A DNA stretch of 64,000 nt, from contig OY755236.1 of assembly GCA_963576725.1 (NCBI GenBank), positions 71,704,379 through 71,768,378 on the forward strand. Reading direction: 5' to 3'. The translations under genes and the position numbers were made by a program. How positions within the stretch are numbered: position 1 is the first letter of the stretch; each line of letters starts with the position of its first letter. The notes under the pieces are model-generated. The model searched no databases. It worked only from the letters and a program-made list of their open reading frames with translations, and had not been told where the DNA came from. Below, one piece after another: positions 44,290 to 56,900 of the stretch. Source of the DNA: Azorinus chamasolen (Eukaryota; Mollusca; Bivalvia; Cardiida; Solecurtidae).

Positions 44290-44718
44290 CAGTAAAACCG
44301 CTCAAACTGGACATTCAAATAAGTATCAATATCGGTCTTTAACCCTTTCCTCCATAAATATGCCTTTCTACGCCTCTGTAATAACCACTTCTTGAAACCA
44401 TTGTGATAAATAGAGCATTTGCTCCCATAGGAGCAAATGCTCTATTTATCACAATGGTTTCAAACTACAAAATTCTAAAATTTTACTTTTCTCTAGTAAA
44501 TGCTCCATTTGGGTAGATTCATTCAAAGAGGTTGGGTCTAAAAATAGCATATGGAGGAATGGGTTAAGACAGGTGGCAGCTTAATGCAGATTGAAAGTCA
44601 TGAAAAAAGCTCCTCTAGGAGCGTTCTGCTTGACTTTCACCCCGCATTAAGCAGCCACCTGCTTAAAAGACCTAAATTCTTCTTTATTGAAATTACAGTT
44701 TAGATAGGTTTTACTGTA
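44290..44718. repeat. TA-B foldback split by a TTAA-C MITE
   Basis: cagtaaaaccgctcaaactg left end and ataggttttactgta right end; outer sequence atcggtctTTAA resumes TTAAgacaggtggc after the insert. Confidence 0.82.
44339..44566. repeat. TTAA-C MITE (nested)
   Basis: TTAACCCTTTCCTCCATAAA to catatggaggaatgggttaa; centre gctcccataggagc. TTAA is duplicated at its ends. Confidence 0.87.
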
Positions 44719-44773
44719 GTTCAATTCAAACCTGTTATGTGAAAAAAACAAAAACATTCCATTGGTTACAGTC

Positions 44774-44779
44774 TTTATT
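44774..44779 (-). terminator. Polyadenylation signal, SORD
   Basis: AATAAA on the minus strand only about 13 nt after the stop codon, implying a 3' UTR of a few dozen nt unless a distal signal is used. Confidence 0.5.
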
Positions 44780-44791
44780 TTTTAGTAAATC

Positions 44792-44948
44792 TCATTGGTC
44801 ACAATGTATCATGACCTTTATTGCCTTGCTCGATGGTGTCTTGGCTGTCTCGAAGGCTTTGACTGAGTCCAGAAAGCCAAAGTGATGTGTAATCAGGGAC
44901 TTCACATCGATAGCACCACTTGCAACAAACCCTAGGGCTGCTGGGTAG
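44792..44948 (-). CDS. SORD: SORD terminal coding exon 8
   Basis: Residues 299-350 and TGA ([19 protein letters not shown]... to [11 protein letters not shown]). Acceptor ttccag. The preceding intron is 3.5 kb. Confidence 0.95.
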
Positions 44949-47900
44949 CTGGAAAATAATCGTATAAGAAAAATTAACTTCCCTGGTATTAGTGAGCAAT
45001 TAATAAAAGCTGCACTCTATGAATATTCGTGTCAGAGTAATGACTATAGATTTTTTACTATGGCAGAAACTGTAGAAATACATCACTGTTAATTAATAAG
45101 CAAATAGGGTAGACCCTGATCAGACAGTCCCTGCAGAAGCCATCTGATCTAGGTCTACTCTGTTTACAAAGGTGCCAAAAGGCATCTCTATGGAGTAAAG
45201 GGTTGGCCATTTTAACCACTAATTAACTTTCAGTTGCAAAAAACCCATTCTGCTTCTATTCCTAGTCTTTCTTTTCAAGACCAGTGATAGGGTGTCAAAC
45301 ATTGGATCTTAAAGAAGTGCTGAGATACTTCGTATCTCATCTAGTTCCAAACTCTATGCAAAGATCATCAGGCAGGATTTGCCACATGTCGAAGAAAAGT
45401 ACAGGATATTGAAATTTTATCAAGGTTAGGGAATTGTCATGGAATTTTCAGAACTGTCAGGGAAATTTGAAGAAAAAAATAAAATGTCTGGGAATTGTCC
45501 GGGAATTTTGAAAAAAAAAATGAGATTCTAGGTCATAATATATTTACTGAAATCAATATCGCCCACTGATAATGACCCTCACTTATACAGAATTAATGTA
45601 AAGCAAGTGGATAGGGGTCAACATTTCCTTCAAAACACGTTAAACTTCCTCAAAACATATTGCATAAATCATGACAATGACAAATGTTGCAATGCAATAT
45701 GTCGAGGAAATTTGAATTTATGTCAGGGAGTTTTGTTTCCACTGGTTTGTGGCAACCTGCGACAGGAGTTCACTCATAGTATTGAAGGGCATTGAAGAGT
45801 TAGTTTCTCTCATGCTATATATTAAAAGCAAAGATTGTAAAATTGGAATCCTATCATTATTCAAACTATATTGATACATTGTTCCCTGTGCTTGTTCACT
45901 TATATAGAATACAACACTTACAGAAAAGTTAACAACTAAAACTTGCACACACATTTTTTTCCTTATAATGTTTTCAAGATTTACATGTTTGAAAGAAATC
46001 CATGCCCCATTTATCAAACACTCTGATGTTGCATCGGATATAATACAAAAGAGAACATCTGCATTTAACCCTGTCCTTCATATAAAAACCTTTTCAGGCA
46101 TTTGAGTAGACCCAGATAACCCTTTCCCTAATATAAACGTGTTTCAACGCATTTGCAAACAGAGTAAACCCAGATCAGATGGCTCCTAGAGGAGCCATCT
46201 GATCAGGGTCTGCTCTGTTTGTTGATGGAATTTGAAAGATCTGTTTATTTACTTTCTAAAAATGCTAAAAACTTCCATCTTCAACATTTCATTATAACTA
46301 CTTTATTCATGAATATTCAATAGGTATTGAAATTTGAAATAAACATAGAACAGGGAAAGGGATAACAGTATCTGCCAAGGTAAACAAATCCTGTGTTCAT
46401 GTAACATTATAAAACTTCAACTAATAAATAGTCATGATTTTATTTCTTACATGAATATTAACCCATTACCTCATAGGCTATTTTTAGATCAAACCTCTTA
46501 GAATAAATCTACCGAAAAGGAGCATTAACTAGAGAAAAGGAAAATTTTAGAATTTTTTAGTTTGAATCTATTATGATAAATAGAGCATTCGCTCCTATAG
46601 GAGCAAATGCTCTATTTATCACAATGGTTTCACAAAGTGACTTTTACAGAGTCGTCAAAAGTCGTCAATATGAGGGAATGGGTTAAACAGGAAAAGGGAT
46701 AACCCGTTATCTGATGATTATTCATGTAAGTAATGATGACATCATTTATTCAGTGAATTTGTATAACTGTGTATTATAATGTTTTGCCATGGCAGAAACT
46801 ATAATCAGATCGTATAGTTCTATGAGAAGACCCCGATAGGACTGCTCCAACAGGAGCTGTTTAATTTGGGTCTACCATACTCTATTTGCATAGATGTCTC
46901 TATCAAAAATCATGTAAAGGGTGAAAGGCTCTTTCATGTTTATTCATTACCAAGTTGCTTTAACCCTTTGAATGTGGGGTACAAATTAATTGGCATTTGA
47001 ATACATGTACTGTAGATCTAATCATAGACCTCTTTATCAGACTCAGCACTATGTTTCATCTCAAATTCTCTTACATATTTATTCCTTTTATCCAGTCACC
47101 AGGCTTCTCTAGTGACATAATAAAGGGGGTGCAGATAAACTTAGGTTTATTAGGTTACTTCCGGTAGTAGAAGGTTTATTAGGTTAGTAGATAGGCGTAA
47201 TGATTCTATAACAATGGAACTATTTTAATTTTCTGTAAATATGCATAAAAATCATGCTGACGAAATAGATCTAACAGAAAATTCACCAAAAAAATTATTC
47301 AAATGAGAAAAAATAAAAATAATTGGTTATAGCTGGATTCGAACCCGCGCCTGATCATACAAAAACCAATTCTAATCAGTCTAAAGACGTCGTCCTTACC
47401 GATTACGCCACTGAGGCCACATAAAAAGTGATGTTGATTTATCAGTTTTATTAATTTAATCCACCGCTAGCGAAACGCGTTTTTGATAAAATCAACCCTG
47501 GAAGCAAAGATTGACAGATAAATAGTAAATGTTTTCTTTTCACTCTCATGACAATTTGATTGATAAACTCTTACAGGGACGGTGATAGTCATAGACCTAA
47601 ATATTGCCTGTTCAGTTCCACCGATTTATGAGTGACGTTATGTCTAGATCTATCTGAAAATAGAAACCGAGACTACGGAACTCGAATTTGACCAGGAAAT
47701 ATAACCATGTCTGTTTGAAATAACTTATCGACCCTCGATTCAAATCATCTTATTTTTCAAATTCAACCACGTTTCCCCTCTTGTAATGCAAGTATCGAAA
47801 CTATTTTCCTCTGCGGTAGCTCATTAGATCTATTTACGTCTAAATGGAAATGAAAAGGGAGGGATCCGTTGATCGAAAAACCGCATTTTCAATGTAAATT

Positions 47901-50900
47901 ATTTCAAGAGTGTTATGTTAAATATGAGTATATGAAAAAAAGATATTTAACTAAATTGACTGGATAAATCGAATAATAGGTTAGTGCTGTAGATGGGACG
48001 CCTTTATCCGACTCGGAGAGAAAACAGTTGAGGCTCGGCAAGCCTCGCCTCAACGTTTTCTCCCCTCGTCGGATAAAGGCGTCCCATCTACGGCACTAAA
48101 ACCTATTATTCTCTATTTATACTGAATGGACTCTACCATTAAGTGATAGTGATGGACCATTCCACTGTAAAACAGCAGTCGCTGGATTTCACATAAATTC
48201 ATAGGCTATTTTTAAACCCAACCTCCTTGAATAAATCTACTGAAAAGGAGCATTTTAAAGAAAAAAGGAACATTTTAGAATTGTGTAGTTTTGAAACCAT
48301 TGTGATACATACAGCACTTGCTCTTATGGAGCTAATGCTCTATTTATCACAATGGTTTTAAAAAGTGACTGTTACAGAGGCATCAAAAGGTGTCAAGATG
48401 AGAAAAGGTTAAGAAGATTAGGTTATATTCCTTATTTGACTGCCAATTTTTTATTTTGCTTATTCTTACCAGTTTGCATATCTGAATATGCCTTTTATGT
48501 CCACTTCTTTGGTTGCGGCTATGGTGTAAGGTATAGTGACGTCAAATGACCCTCGACCCACCATCACTATATTGCCACCGGGGTAGGTTGCCTGTAAAAG
48601 GGATTAAAGGTCTTGACACAATTTTGACAAAGTAAACACAAAAATTAAAACAAAAGTGTTATATACATACATAATTTGTTATATACAGATAAAATGTTGG
48701 TACCCCTAACACATTAGCCCATGAATATTCAAGGCCAGCTGCACCCATTATTAACATTAACTATTTATTCTATACTGTTATAGCTTGGGAAATTTGACCT
48801 GGACCCTGACCCATTTGCAGAATACATAATGAGAAAGATGACGCTGTATAAATAAAACTCTGCTGGTAAATTGTGAAGTCTATTCTCTGAAATTACGAGA
48901 GAGCAATAACCCGAGCATATGTAAACAATACAATCATGAGCGTGTCTATGCATAGTAACTGTTGCTTACCGGGACACATGCCGAGGATAAACCCATGCAA
49001 TACCGATGATAAAAACAGAAATGCTACAAATTTTGATTTATGCAAATTAAGTAAGCTAGTGTCGAGGTCATTTTGTCCGAGCTATATATATATATAAAAC
49101 GAGTTAATACATAATTGTGCCAAATAGTATAGACTCATATCTAAGATATTCTATAAGCAAACACAGCAGAACCTAATCAGAGGACTCATACAGGAGCCTC
49201 TCATCTGGTTCTACTCTGCAAAGGTACCTAAAAGCGTTTATGGAGTATTAAAAGGGTTATAGTATTACTATTCTAATCCCAACAGCAAACATGAATAGGG
49301 GACTGAATAGAGAACCCCAAAGATTAAGTGAATTACAGCTTAATGCTGGAAAAAAGCAATGCAGAAAGCTCCATCAGGAGCTCTCTGTATAATTTTCATC
49401 TGTATTAAGCTATCACTTGTCTTTAAGATCCAGAATTTAGACCTCTTTTTACTGGTCACTTTAGAGGGGTTTCACTGTTGTCACATTCAGTTGATGATTG
49501 TGTCAGTAATGACTTAGACCACCAAGTACATACATGTAGCTATTTAACCTTTTACTTCATGAATATTTAATAGAAGAAATGACATCATGAATATAAATAA
49601 GATGGTTTTTATAATGATATTTTTGCTCAGGCAGAGTCAGTAGAATCAGATCTCTATCATATATGATAAGCAAACAGAACAGACCCTGATCAGATGGCTC
49701 CTATAAGAGTCGTCTGATCTGGGTCGACTCTGTTGGCAAATGCGTGAAAATGCATTTACATGAAGGAAAGGGTAAATTACACCCACTGGTTATTATAAGA
49801 CAGAAACTACATTATGTTCAAGAATAAAATATCTCTGGCATACATGGATAGCAGTGTGAAAGCTGAAGTCTACAGCACTGCATTCAACACTGACGTCTGG
49901 CTGCTCCCCTATGGCAGCCTCAATCTGATTGGCTAATTCTTTAGCGTCATCTGTAGTGACCTTGATTACATGATCTGCACCCAATGACTTAGCAGTTGCT
50001 AGTCTATGATCATCTATGTCTGAAATTAAACATGGAGAAGCATATTTATCACTATATGTCATGAATATTAATGTAAAAATAATTATATCATGAATATTAA
50101 TAAGATTAATTTTCATAACGACACTTGAACACAGGAAATTTTTGCCATGGAAAAAACTGTAGAATCTGATCTACCTATTTACTTATTCCTTTACTTTACA
50201 CCTTTCTATGCTATTGCAAACACAGTAGATCCTGATCAGATGGCACCTAGAACCATCTGATTAGGATCTGCTCTAGCTAGCTGTTTGCTTAAGAAATAAT
50301 ATATATATGATCCTACTGTTTCTGCCTAGGGCAAACCTTCCTCTGTGTCATAGAAATTAAACTAATTAATATTCATGATGTCATTACCGATATTTGTTTT
50401 ATTAACATTCATGGAGTAAAGGGATAATGTAAATTTCATCCAATTCTTTTTTTCTATTTGAAAACAAAGTATGACCAGTGATAAGTATTATACAAATTAA
50501 CCCATTTGTTCCCACAATCCCATATATGGGACATAGGCAAACAGTGTTGATTCTGATCAGATGCCGCATAATGCGGCGTCTGATCAGAGTCCACACTGTT
50601 TGCTGATAGGAATTTCAATATACTTGTAAAACAAAATATAATTGAAAATTTAGGTCAGGCACCCCTTAGATAAACAATGGATTAATCCAATATATAATCA
50701 TGGAAGAATCCACTGGGAGCAAATGGGTTAAGACTGAGTAACTGATCTCCATATATAATCTACAATAACCCTTTCCCTCATTCAAACACATTTTGCGAAT
50801 TTGAAAATAAAGTAGACCCAGATCAGACGGCTCATATAGGAGCCGTCTGATCAGGGTCTGCTCCGTTTGCCAATGGAATTTGATAGATTTATTTCTTTAC

Positions 50901-53900
50901 TTTCAAAATGGCTACAATGTTCAACCTTCCATATTTCATTATAACTATTTAGTCAATGAATATTCAGTAGGTATTGAAAATTGGAATAAATATAGAACAG
51001 GGAAAAGGGTTAATGGGGAAACTATTTAAACAATGATGGACCATTCCACTTTGAATATTCAAAAGTTTAAACATGAAAGATGAAAGTTACCTGTTAGTAG
51101 AACACACTTTGCTCCCATGTTCTGGGCCACCATCATAGTCAGTATGCCAACAGGCCCTGGGTAGACAAAACAGACTGGTGTAAGTCAGACAAAGACAAAA
51201 CAACACTCTCATCACTCAGACAAAGGTAGGGCAACAAACTCATCACTCAATCCCAATTGTACTTTGTGCCACAACTTAATCCTTTACTCCATGAGTATTC
51301 TTGAAAGAAATGATGACATCATGAATATTAATAGAGTAGATCTGTAGTATTCCATAAGCAAACAGAGCAAACCATGATCAGACAGCTGCTACAGGAGCTT
51401 TCTGATCTGGGTCTTCTCTGTTTGCAAAGGTGTACAAAGACACATTTATGGAGTAAAGGGTTAACACTCTGAGCAATTTGTCATCTGCAAAGATAACTAT
51501 AGTAAAATCTCTCTATAACGGCCACTAAATTACATCAATTATTTTGTGTTAAGGGCAGGTGGTTGCTTAAAGCAAAGGTGAAAGTAAAGCCCCGTTCCCA
51601 CTGTCACGGTGCTGGTCCCGGTACCCCACGGTACCTCCTGGTGAAGAAATAGCCGGCATACCGGTATGATACGGGACCTTATTTCTAAACAAGAGCTGTC
51701 CGCAGACAGCGCGCTCCACTTTCTTTAGTGCTGGATAGTGTAGTGGAAGTCTAAGTCAGAAAGGGGAGATAACAACAGCAAAATTAATTTTAGGGTTACC
51801 TACCCTTGTGAAATGGGTCCCCCTTGTAATAGTTAATATGTATACCAAAGATGAACCAAATATCTTGGACAGTTTCTGAGACATGGACCTGAACATAAAA
51901 CTTAACCAACAATGAAAAGTGCAAGTCGAAAAAGGGGCATAACTATGGTAAAATTAATTTTAGGGTTACCTACCCTTGTGAAATGGGTTCCCCTTGTGAT
52001 AGTTAATATGTATACCAAAGATGAACCAAATATCTTTGACAGTTTCTGTGACATGGACCTGAACATAAAACTTAACCAACAATGAAAATTCTAAGTCGAA
52101 AAAGGGGCATAACTATGACAAAATTAATTTTAGAGTTACCTACCCTTGTGAAATGGGTTCCCCTTGTGATAGTAAACATACATAACAAATATGAACCAAA
52201 AAGGTTAACCAATGCCGACGCCGACGCCGACGAGAGGGTCATGACAATAAAAAATAAATGTACATTCCCATATTCCCGACGCTGCCGTGGTGTACCCCCG
52301 ATTTAGAAGCAGGACCTTCCAGTATGACCCCGGACTATCCCGGTTAGTTTCCCGTTTGGCACGGTGTATTTACGGTGTAGGGCCGGCGTGTTCCTGGTTG
52401 AACACCATACAACCCGGTGTGACCCCTGTCGTCGCCGATAGTGCCGCGTAGGCCGCCGGTATCACCCTGTCATATCCCGGGTGTGCGCCGGTGACAAGCC
52501 GGCGTTACCCGGGTATAAACGGGGGTTGACCAGCAGACAAACTGTTTCATACCTTGCCAGTCCCTGACTATACCGGTACAAAACGGGACTATACCGTCGT
52601 ACACCGGAGCTATATACGGGCCCAATGCCGGGGGTTCACCACAGGTCTATCGTAGATGACGTGCTTGCCAACATCCCGGATTACTAGGGACTATCACGGT
52701 AAATCCAGGGTAGAGACCTGGACCTGCACCGGAATATACCGGCATTGTCCCGGAATTGCCAGGATTAAGCCGGTTTTGGATATCTTTCCCGGTGACTCTC
52801 GGTGACTCCCGGTTGTTTTAAACATTTTAAAACATCCGGGGCTGTCTGCCGGATTAAGCCGGATCAATAGGGTTCATCAGGGATCTTCCCGGATGTTAAC
52901 GGTGCCGCCAGGGATGTTTTACTTTCACCTTGCTTTTAGCAGCCACCTGCCCTAATATACCAACTAATTAACATAATTTAGTGGTCATTATAGAGAGGTT
53001 TTACTGTATCTGCTTTCATGCTTTAAATACATAATATTTTACATTCCTTGTCAGAAACATGATCAAACAATTTGGATTCTGATGAGATGTCAGGTTACTC
53101 AGTGTGTTCATGTGGTCCATTACATGTATATGTTCTATTCCCTTCCTCTCTAGTCATAGATAGTTGTGACAGGCCCTCAGTTTTGCCGTTCTGCTGTAAT
53201 TTCATGGTATACCATAATTATCTTGGATATTCAAAAGAGTAAACAGTGCAGATCCAGATCAGACTGCTGCTCAAGGAGCAGTTTGATCAGGGTCTACACT
53301 ATTTTCTGCTCCCATGTCTTTTTCAGTTGTCAGTACAGTGCCCAATAGACTTATTCTGTACTTCTAGTCTTGATTCATGTGGAGTATTTTAACCTTTTAC
53401 TCCATAAATATGCCTTTCTATGCCTTTGCAAACAGAGCAGACCAGTAGCAGCTATCTGATCATGGTCTGCTCTATTTGCTTATGATATAATATATATATG
53501 ATTCTCCAGTTCTGCCATGGCCAAAAATTGCTGTGTCCATGTGCTATTATAACATAAATCTGATTAATATTCATTATTTCTTATGTGAATATTCATGGAG
53601 TAAAGGTTAAAGTGTACAAATTAGCACTGATATGCGAAAAAACTAATCCAAATCAGCCTCAAAATTTTAAATGCAGCATTTGATCACTGTATGCCACCAT
53701 CAAAGGCTATTTTGTTTTGCTTGTAGAGCCTGGTCAGATATCTGTTTTAAATAAAGCAGTTGATCTGTTTCTACACTGTTCGCAAAGTCTTAAGGCTGGT
53801 TTTTGTCCAGCTGAATTCAAAGGAAGAAATGCATAATATTAGTCATATGTTAACCCTTCTTTAGCTATGCATGACCTGGCTGTCTTTGCAAAAAACATGG

Positions 53901-56900
53901 ATCCAAATGAGATTCTGCATGACTCTGAGTCTCATCAGTACCTATGTTGTTTGCCACTCTGTCAATAACCAAATGCTTGAATAAATTGGAAGAAAGGGAA
54001 AAAATGAAAGATCATATTTTTAACCATTTACTCCATAAATATTAATGAAAGAAATAATGATTACATGAATACCAATTAGTTTTATAATGACACATGAACA
54101 TGGGATGTTTTAGAGATGGCAGAAACTGTAGAATCATACCTATATTATTTCTTAAACAAACAGAGATGACACTAATCAGACGGCTCCTATAGAAGCTGTC
54201 TGATCTTGGTATACTCTGTTTGTAAAGGCATAGAAAGGTGTATTTATGGTGTAAAAGGTTAAAATTAGTATTATAATTTATATTTATTACATGTACCTGC
54301 ACCACAGATTAGAACATTACTGCCAGGTCCCACCTGTCCCCTCTGACAGCTGTAAACTGCCACGCTAAGGGGTTCCAGCATGGCCCCTTCATCTAGGCTG
54401 ACATGATCTGGTAACCTGTAAAAAGTTGTTGACACTATTATCTATATTAACCCATTCCCCCATAGGCTATTTTAGACCCAAATTATTTGAATAGATCTAC
54501 ACATCTATAAATATACTCAAAAAGAACAATTACAATGGAAAAAAGTAAATTTTAGAATTCTTTATTTTTAAAACCATTGTGACAAATAGAGTAGTTGCTC
54601 ATATGGAGCAAATGTTCTATTGATCACAATGGTTTCAAAAAGTGACTTTTACAGAAACGTCAAAAAGTGTCAAAATGAGGGAATGGGTTAAATGTGTTAA
54701 CAAGATTATTTCAAAAGGAGTAGACTTGTATATCCTGACTTGTCTGAGTCTGATTGTCATCCATCAGCAGATAAATATTTTGAATGTAGGACATGCATGC
54801 ACTAGCATTTGCAAACAGTGTAGACCTCTGATTTAGGGTTTGTATTATTGCCATTCAAATCATCTAGCAAGTTTAATCCTTCACTCAATGAATATTCATG
54901 TAAGAAATAATTACATATAATAATGGAATATTATTTAGATTAATTGTTATAATAGCAAATAGGTCCCAAAATCATTGGACTTGGCAGAAACTATAGAATC
55001 AGATCTATATTATATCATAAGCAAATAGACTAGACCTTGATCCATTGATTCCTATAGGATCCATCTGATTTTGGTCTACTATGTTTGCAAAGGTGTATTT
55101 ATGGAATAAAAGGTTAAGCCTTTCACACTGAGTGGACTCTATAGTACACCGATTCCATTCTGAAAATTCAGCATTGAACGAGTGTTAGGAACACCAGAGC
55201 AGATTTCATGAGCAAACACAACAGACCTTGATTAGAAGGTTTCACAGGAGCTGTCTGATCAGCATCTAACATTAAAAGATGTATCTGTGGATTAAAGGGT
55301 TAAAACTGGTACATCTGAATCTATTTTCAATCCGTTTGTATTAAGTTAACCCATTCCCTCATATTGAGGCCTTTTGACAACACTGTAAAAGTCACTGTTG
55401 AAAGAAATCACCGTAACAAATAGAGCATTTGCTCCATAGGAACAAATGCTCTATTTATCACAATGGTTTCAAAAATACACAATTCTAAAATTTGCCTTTT
55501 TGCGAATTAATGCTTCTTTTTGGAAGACTTGTTCAAAGAGGTTGGATCAAAAAATAGCCTATGAGGTAATGGGTTAAAATGGTATCTATGAGGTAATGGG
55601 TTAAGCTGAGGCAGAGTTACAAGGTCTTACTTAAAGCAGAAGTCAGCTGGATGTTTGTAGAATTTACACATATTCCCATCATCTGGAGGAGTAGCACAGA
55701 AGAACACATCCTTACACAAGTTGTATTTTCCAGTCTTGCAGAGCCTGCATTTCCTGCACGAGACCCCAGGCTCAATGGCAACACGATCTCCTGAACGGTA
55801 AAAGTTTGTGTACAAGTATTTATAGAGCTACAGATAAAGGTGAGTACTCAAATACTAAATTCGTTATTTCTCCACCAAATCCTAAACTGTGACCACTCCG
55901 TAGAATCGTATCTTTGAGACAATTCTATAGCGTGGTCACAGTATATGGTTTATTGAGAGAAAAAAATGGAGTTATTGTTGAAAATGTTTAAATACACACA
56001 TCTTATCTTGATCTCTGTATTTAGTTCATGATGACAAGCTTTCATCTCTAATATGACACTAGTTTATCTTGCATATGTGTCAAAGTTAATGCTCATGGTT
56101 TTGTGGTGCTAAAAATAATGATGCAGATTACCCATTTACTCCATGAATATTCAACAATGCATGCCTTCATGAATATTCATTAACTGATATTTTTCTAATG
56201 ACATAATTTATGGAAAGGACAAATTTGTTTGCCATTTCAGAAACTAGGAAGTAAAAATATATCTTTATTATTCAACAGCACCCCTAGGGCTGCTGGGTTA
56301 CTGGTAAATTAAATAATCATATAAGTAAAATGAACAATGCTGGTATGAAAAATAATGACTGTATGAATATTAATTAGCTGAAGTTTTATAATGGCGTCAT
56401 GAACAATGGAACTTTTATCATGACAGAAACTGAAGACATAGTCTCGGTCACATAGATCAATAGATCTAGACCATTTCATAAGCAAACAGGGGCTGTCAGA
56501 TCTGGAACTATTCTGTTTAACCCTTTACTCCATGAATATATATGTAAGAAATATAATGACAAAATATTTTTTTATAATGGCAAATGAACACAAGAACATT
56601 TGGCTATGGCAGAAACAGAAGAATCAGATCTACACAATTCCATAAGCAAACAGAGCAGACCTGATCAGACAGCTCCTACAGGAGCCGTCTGATCTGGGTC
56701 TACCCAGTTTGTAAAAGCGTAGAAAAGCGTATTTATGGAATAAAAAGTTAAAAAGGTCTTAACCCTCTCTTCTATAAATACGCCTTTCTACGCTGCTGTA
56801 AAAGTCACTTTATGAAACCATTGTGATAATAGAGCATTTGCTCCTATAGGAGCAAATGCTCTATTTATCACAATGGTTTCAAACTTTTCTCTAGTCAATG

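Larger units (their letters stand above)
46065..46702. repeat. TTAA MITE with two nested MITEs
   Basis: Outer left ttaaccctgtccttcatata, outer right acaggaaaagggataa. Inserts at 46118-46367 (TTAA-B) and 46458-46686 (TTAA-C). Outer middle (ctgccaaggtaaacaaatcc) lies between them. Confidence 0.75.
51499..53008. repeat. TA-A foldback whose centre is replaced by 1.3 kb
   Basis: Left arm to aaaggtgaaagtaaa (about 51596), right arm from gttttactttcacc (about 52915) to ttttactgta. The usual hairpin centre is absent; a CCGG-dense block with a second nested element lies in its place. Confidence 0.8.

Noticed and set aside
56282..56300. Duplicate SORD exon (matches acceptor edge of exon 8)
   Set aside because: Only about 20 nt similar (cacccctagggctgctggg vs exon 8 edge); no continuing coding similarity.
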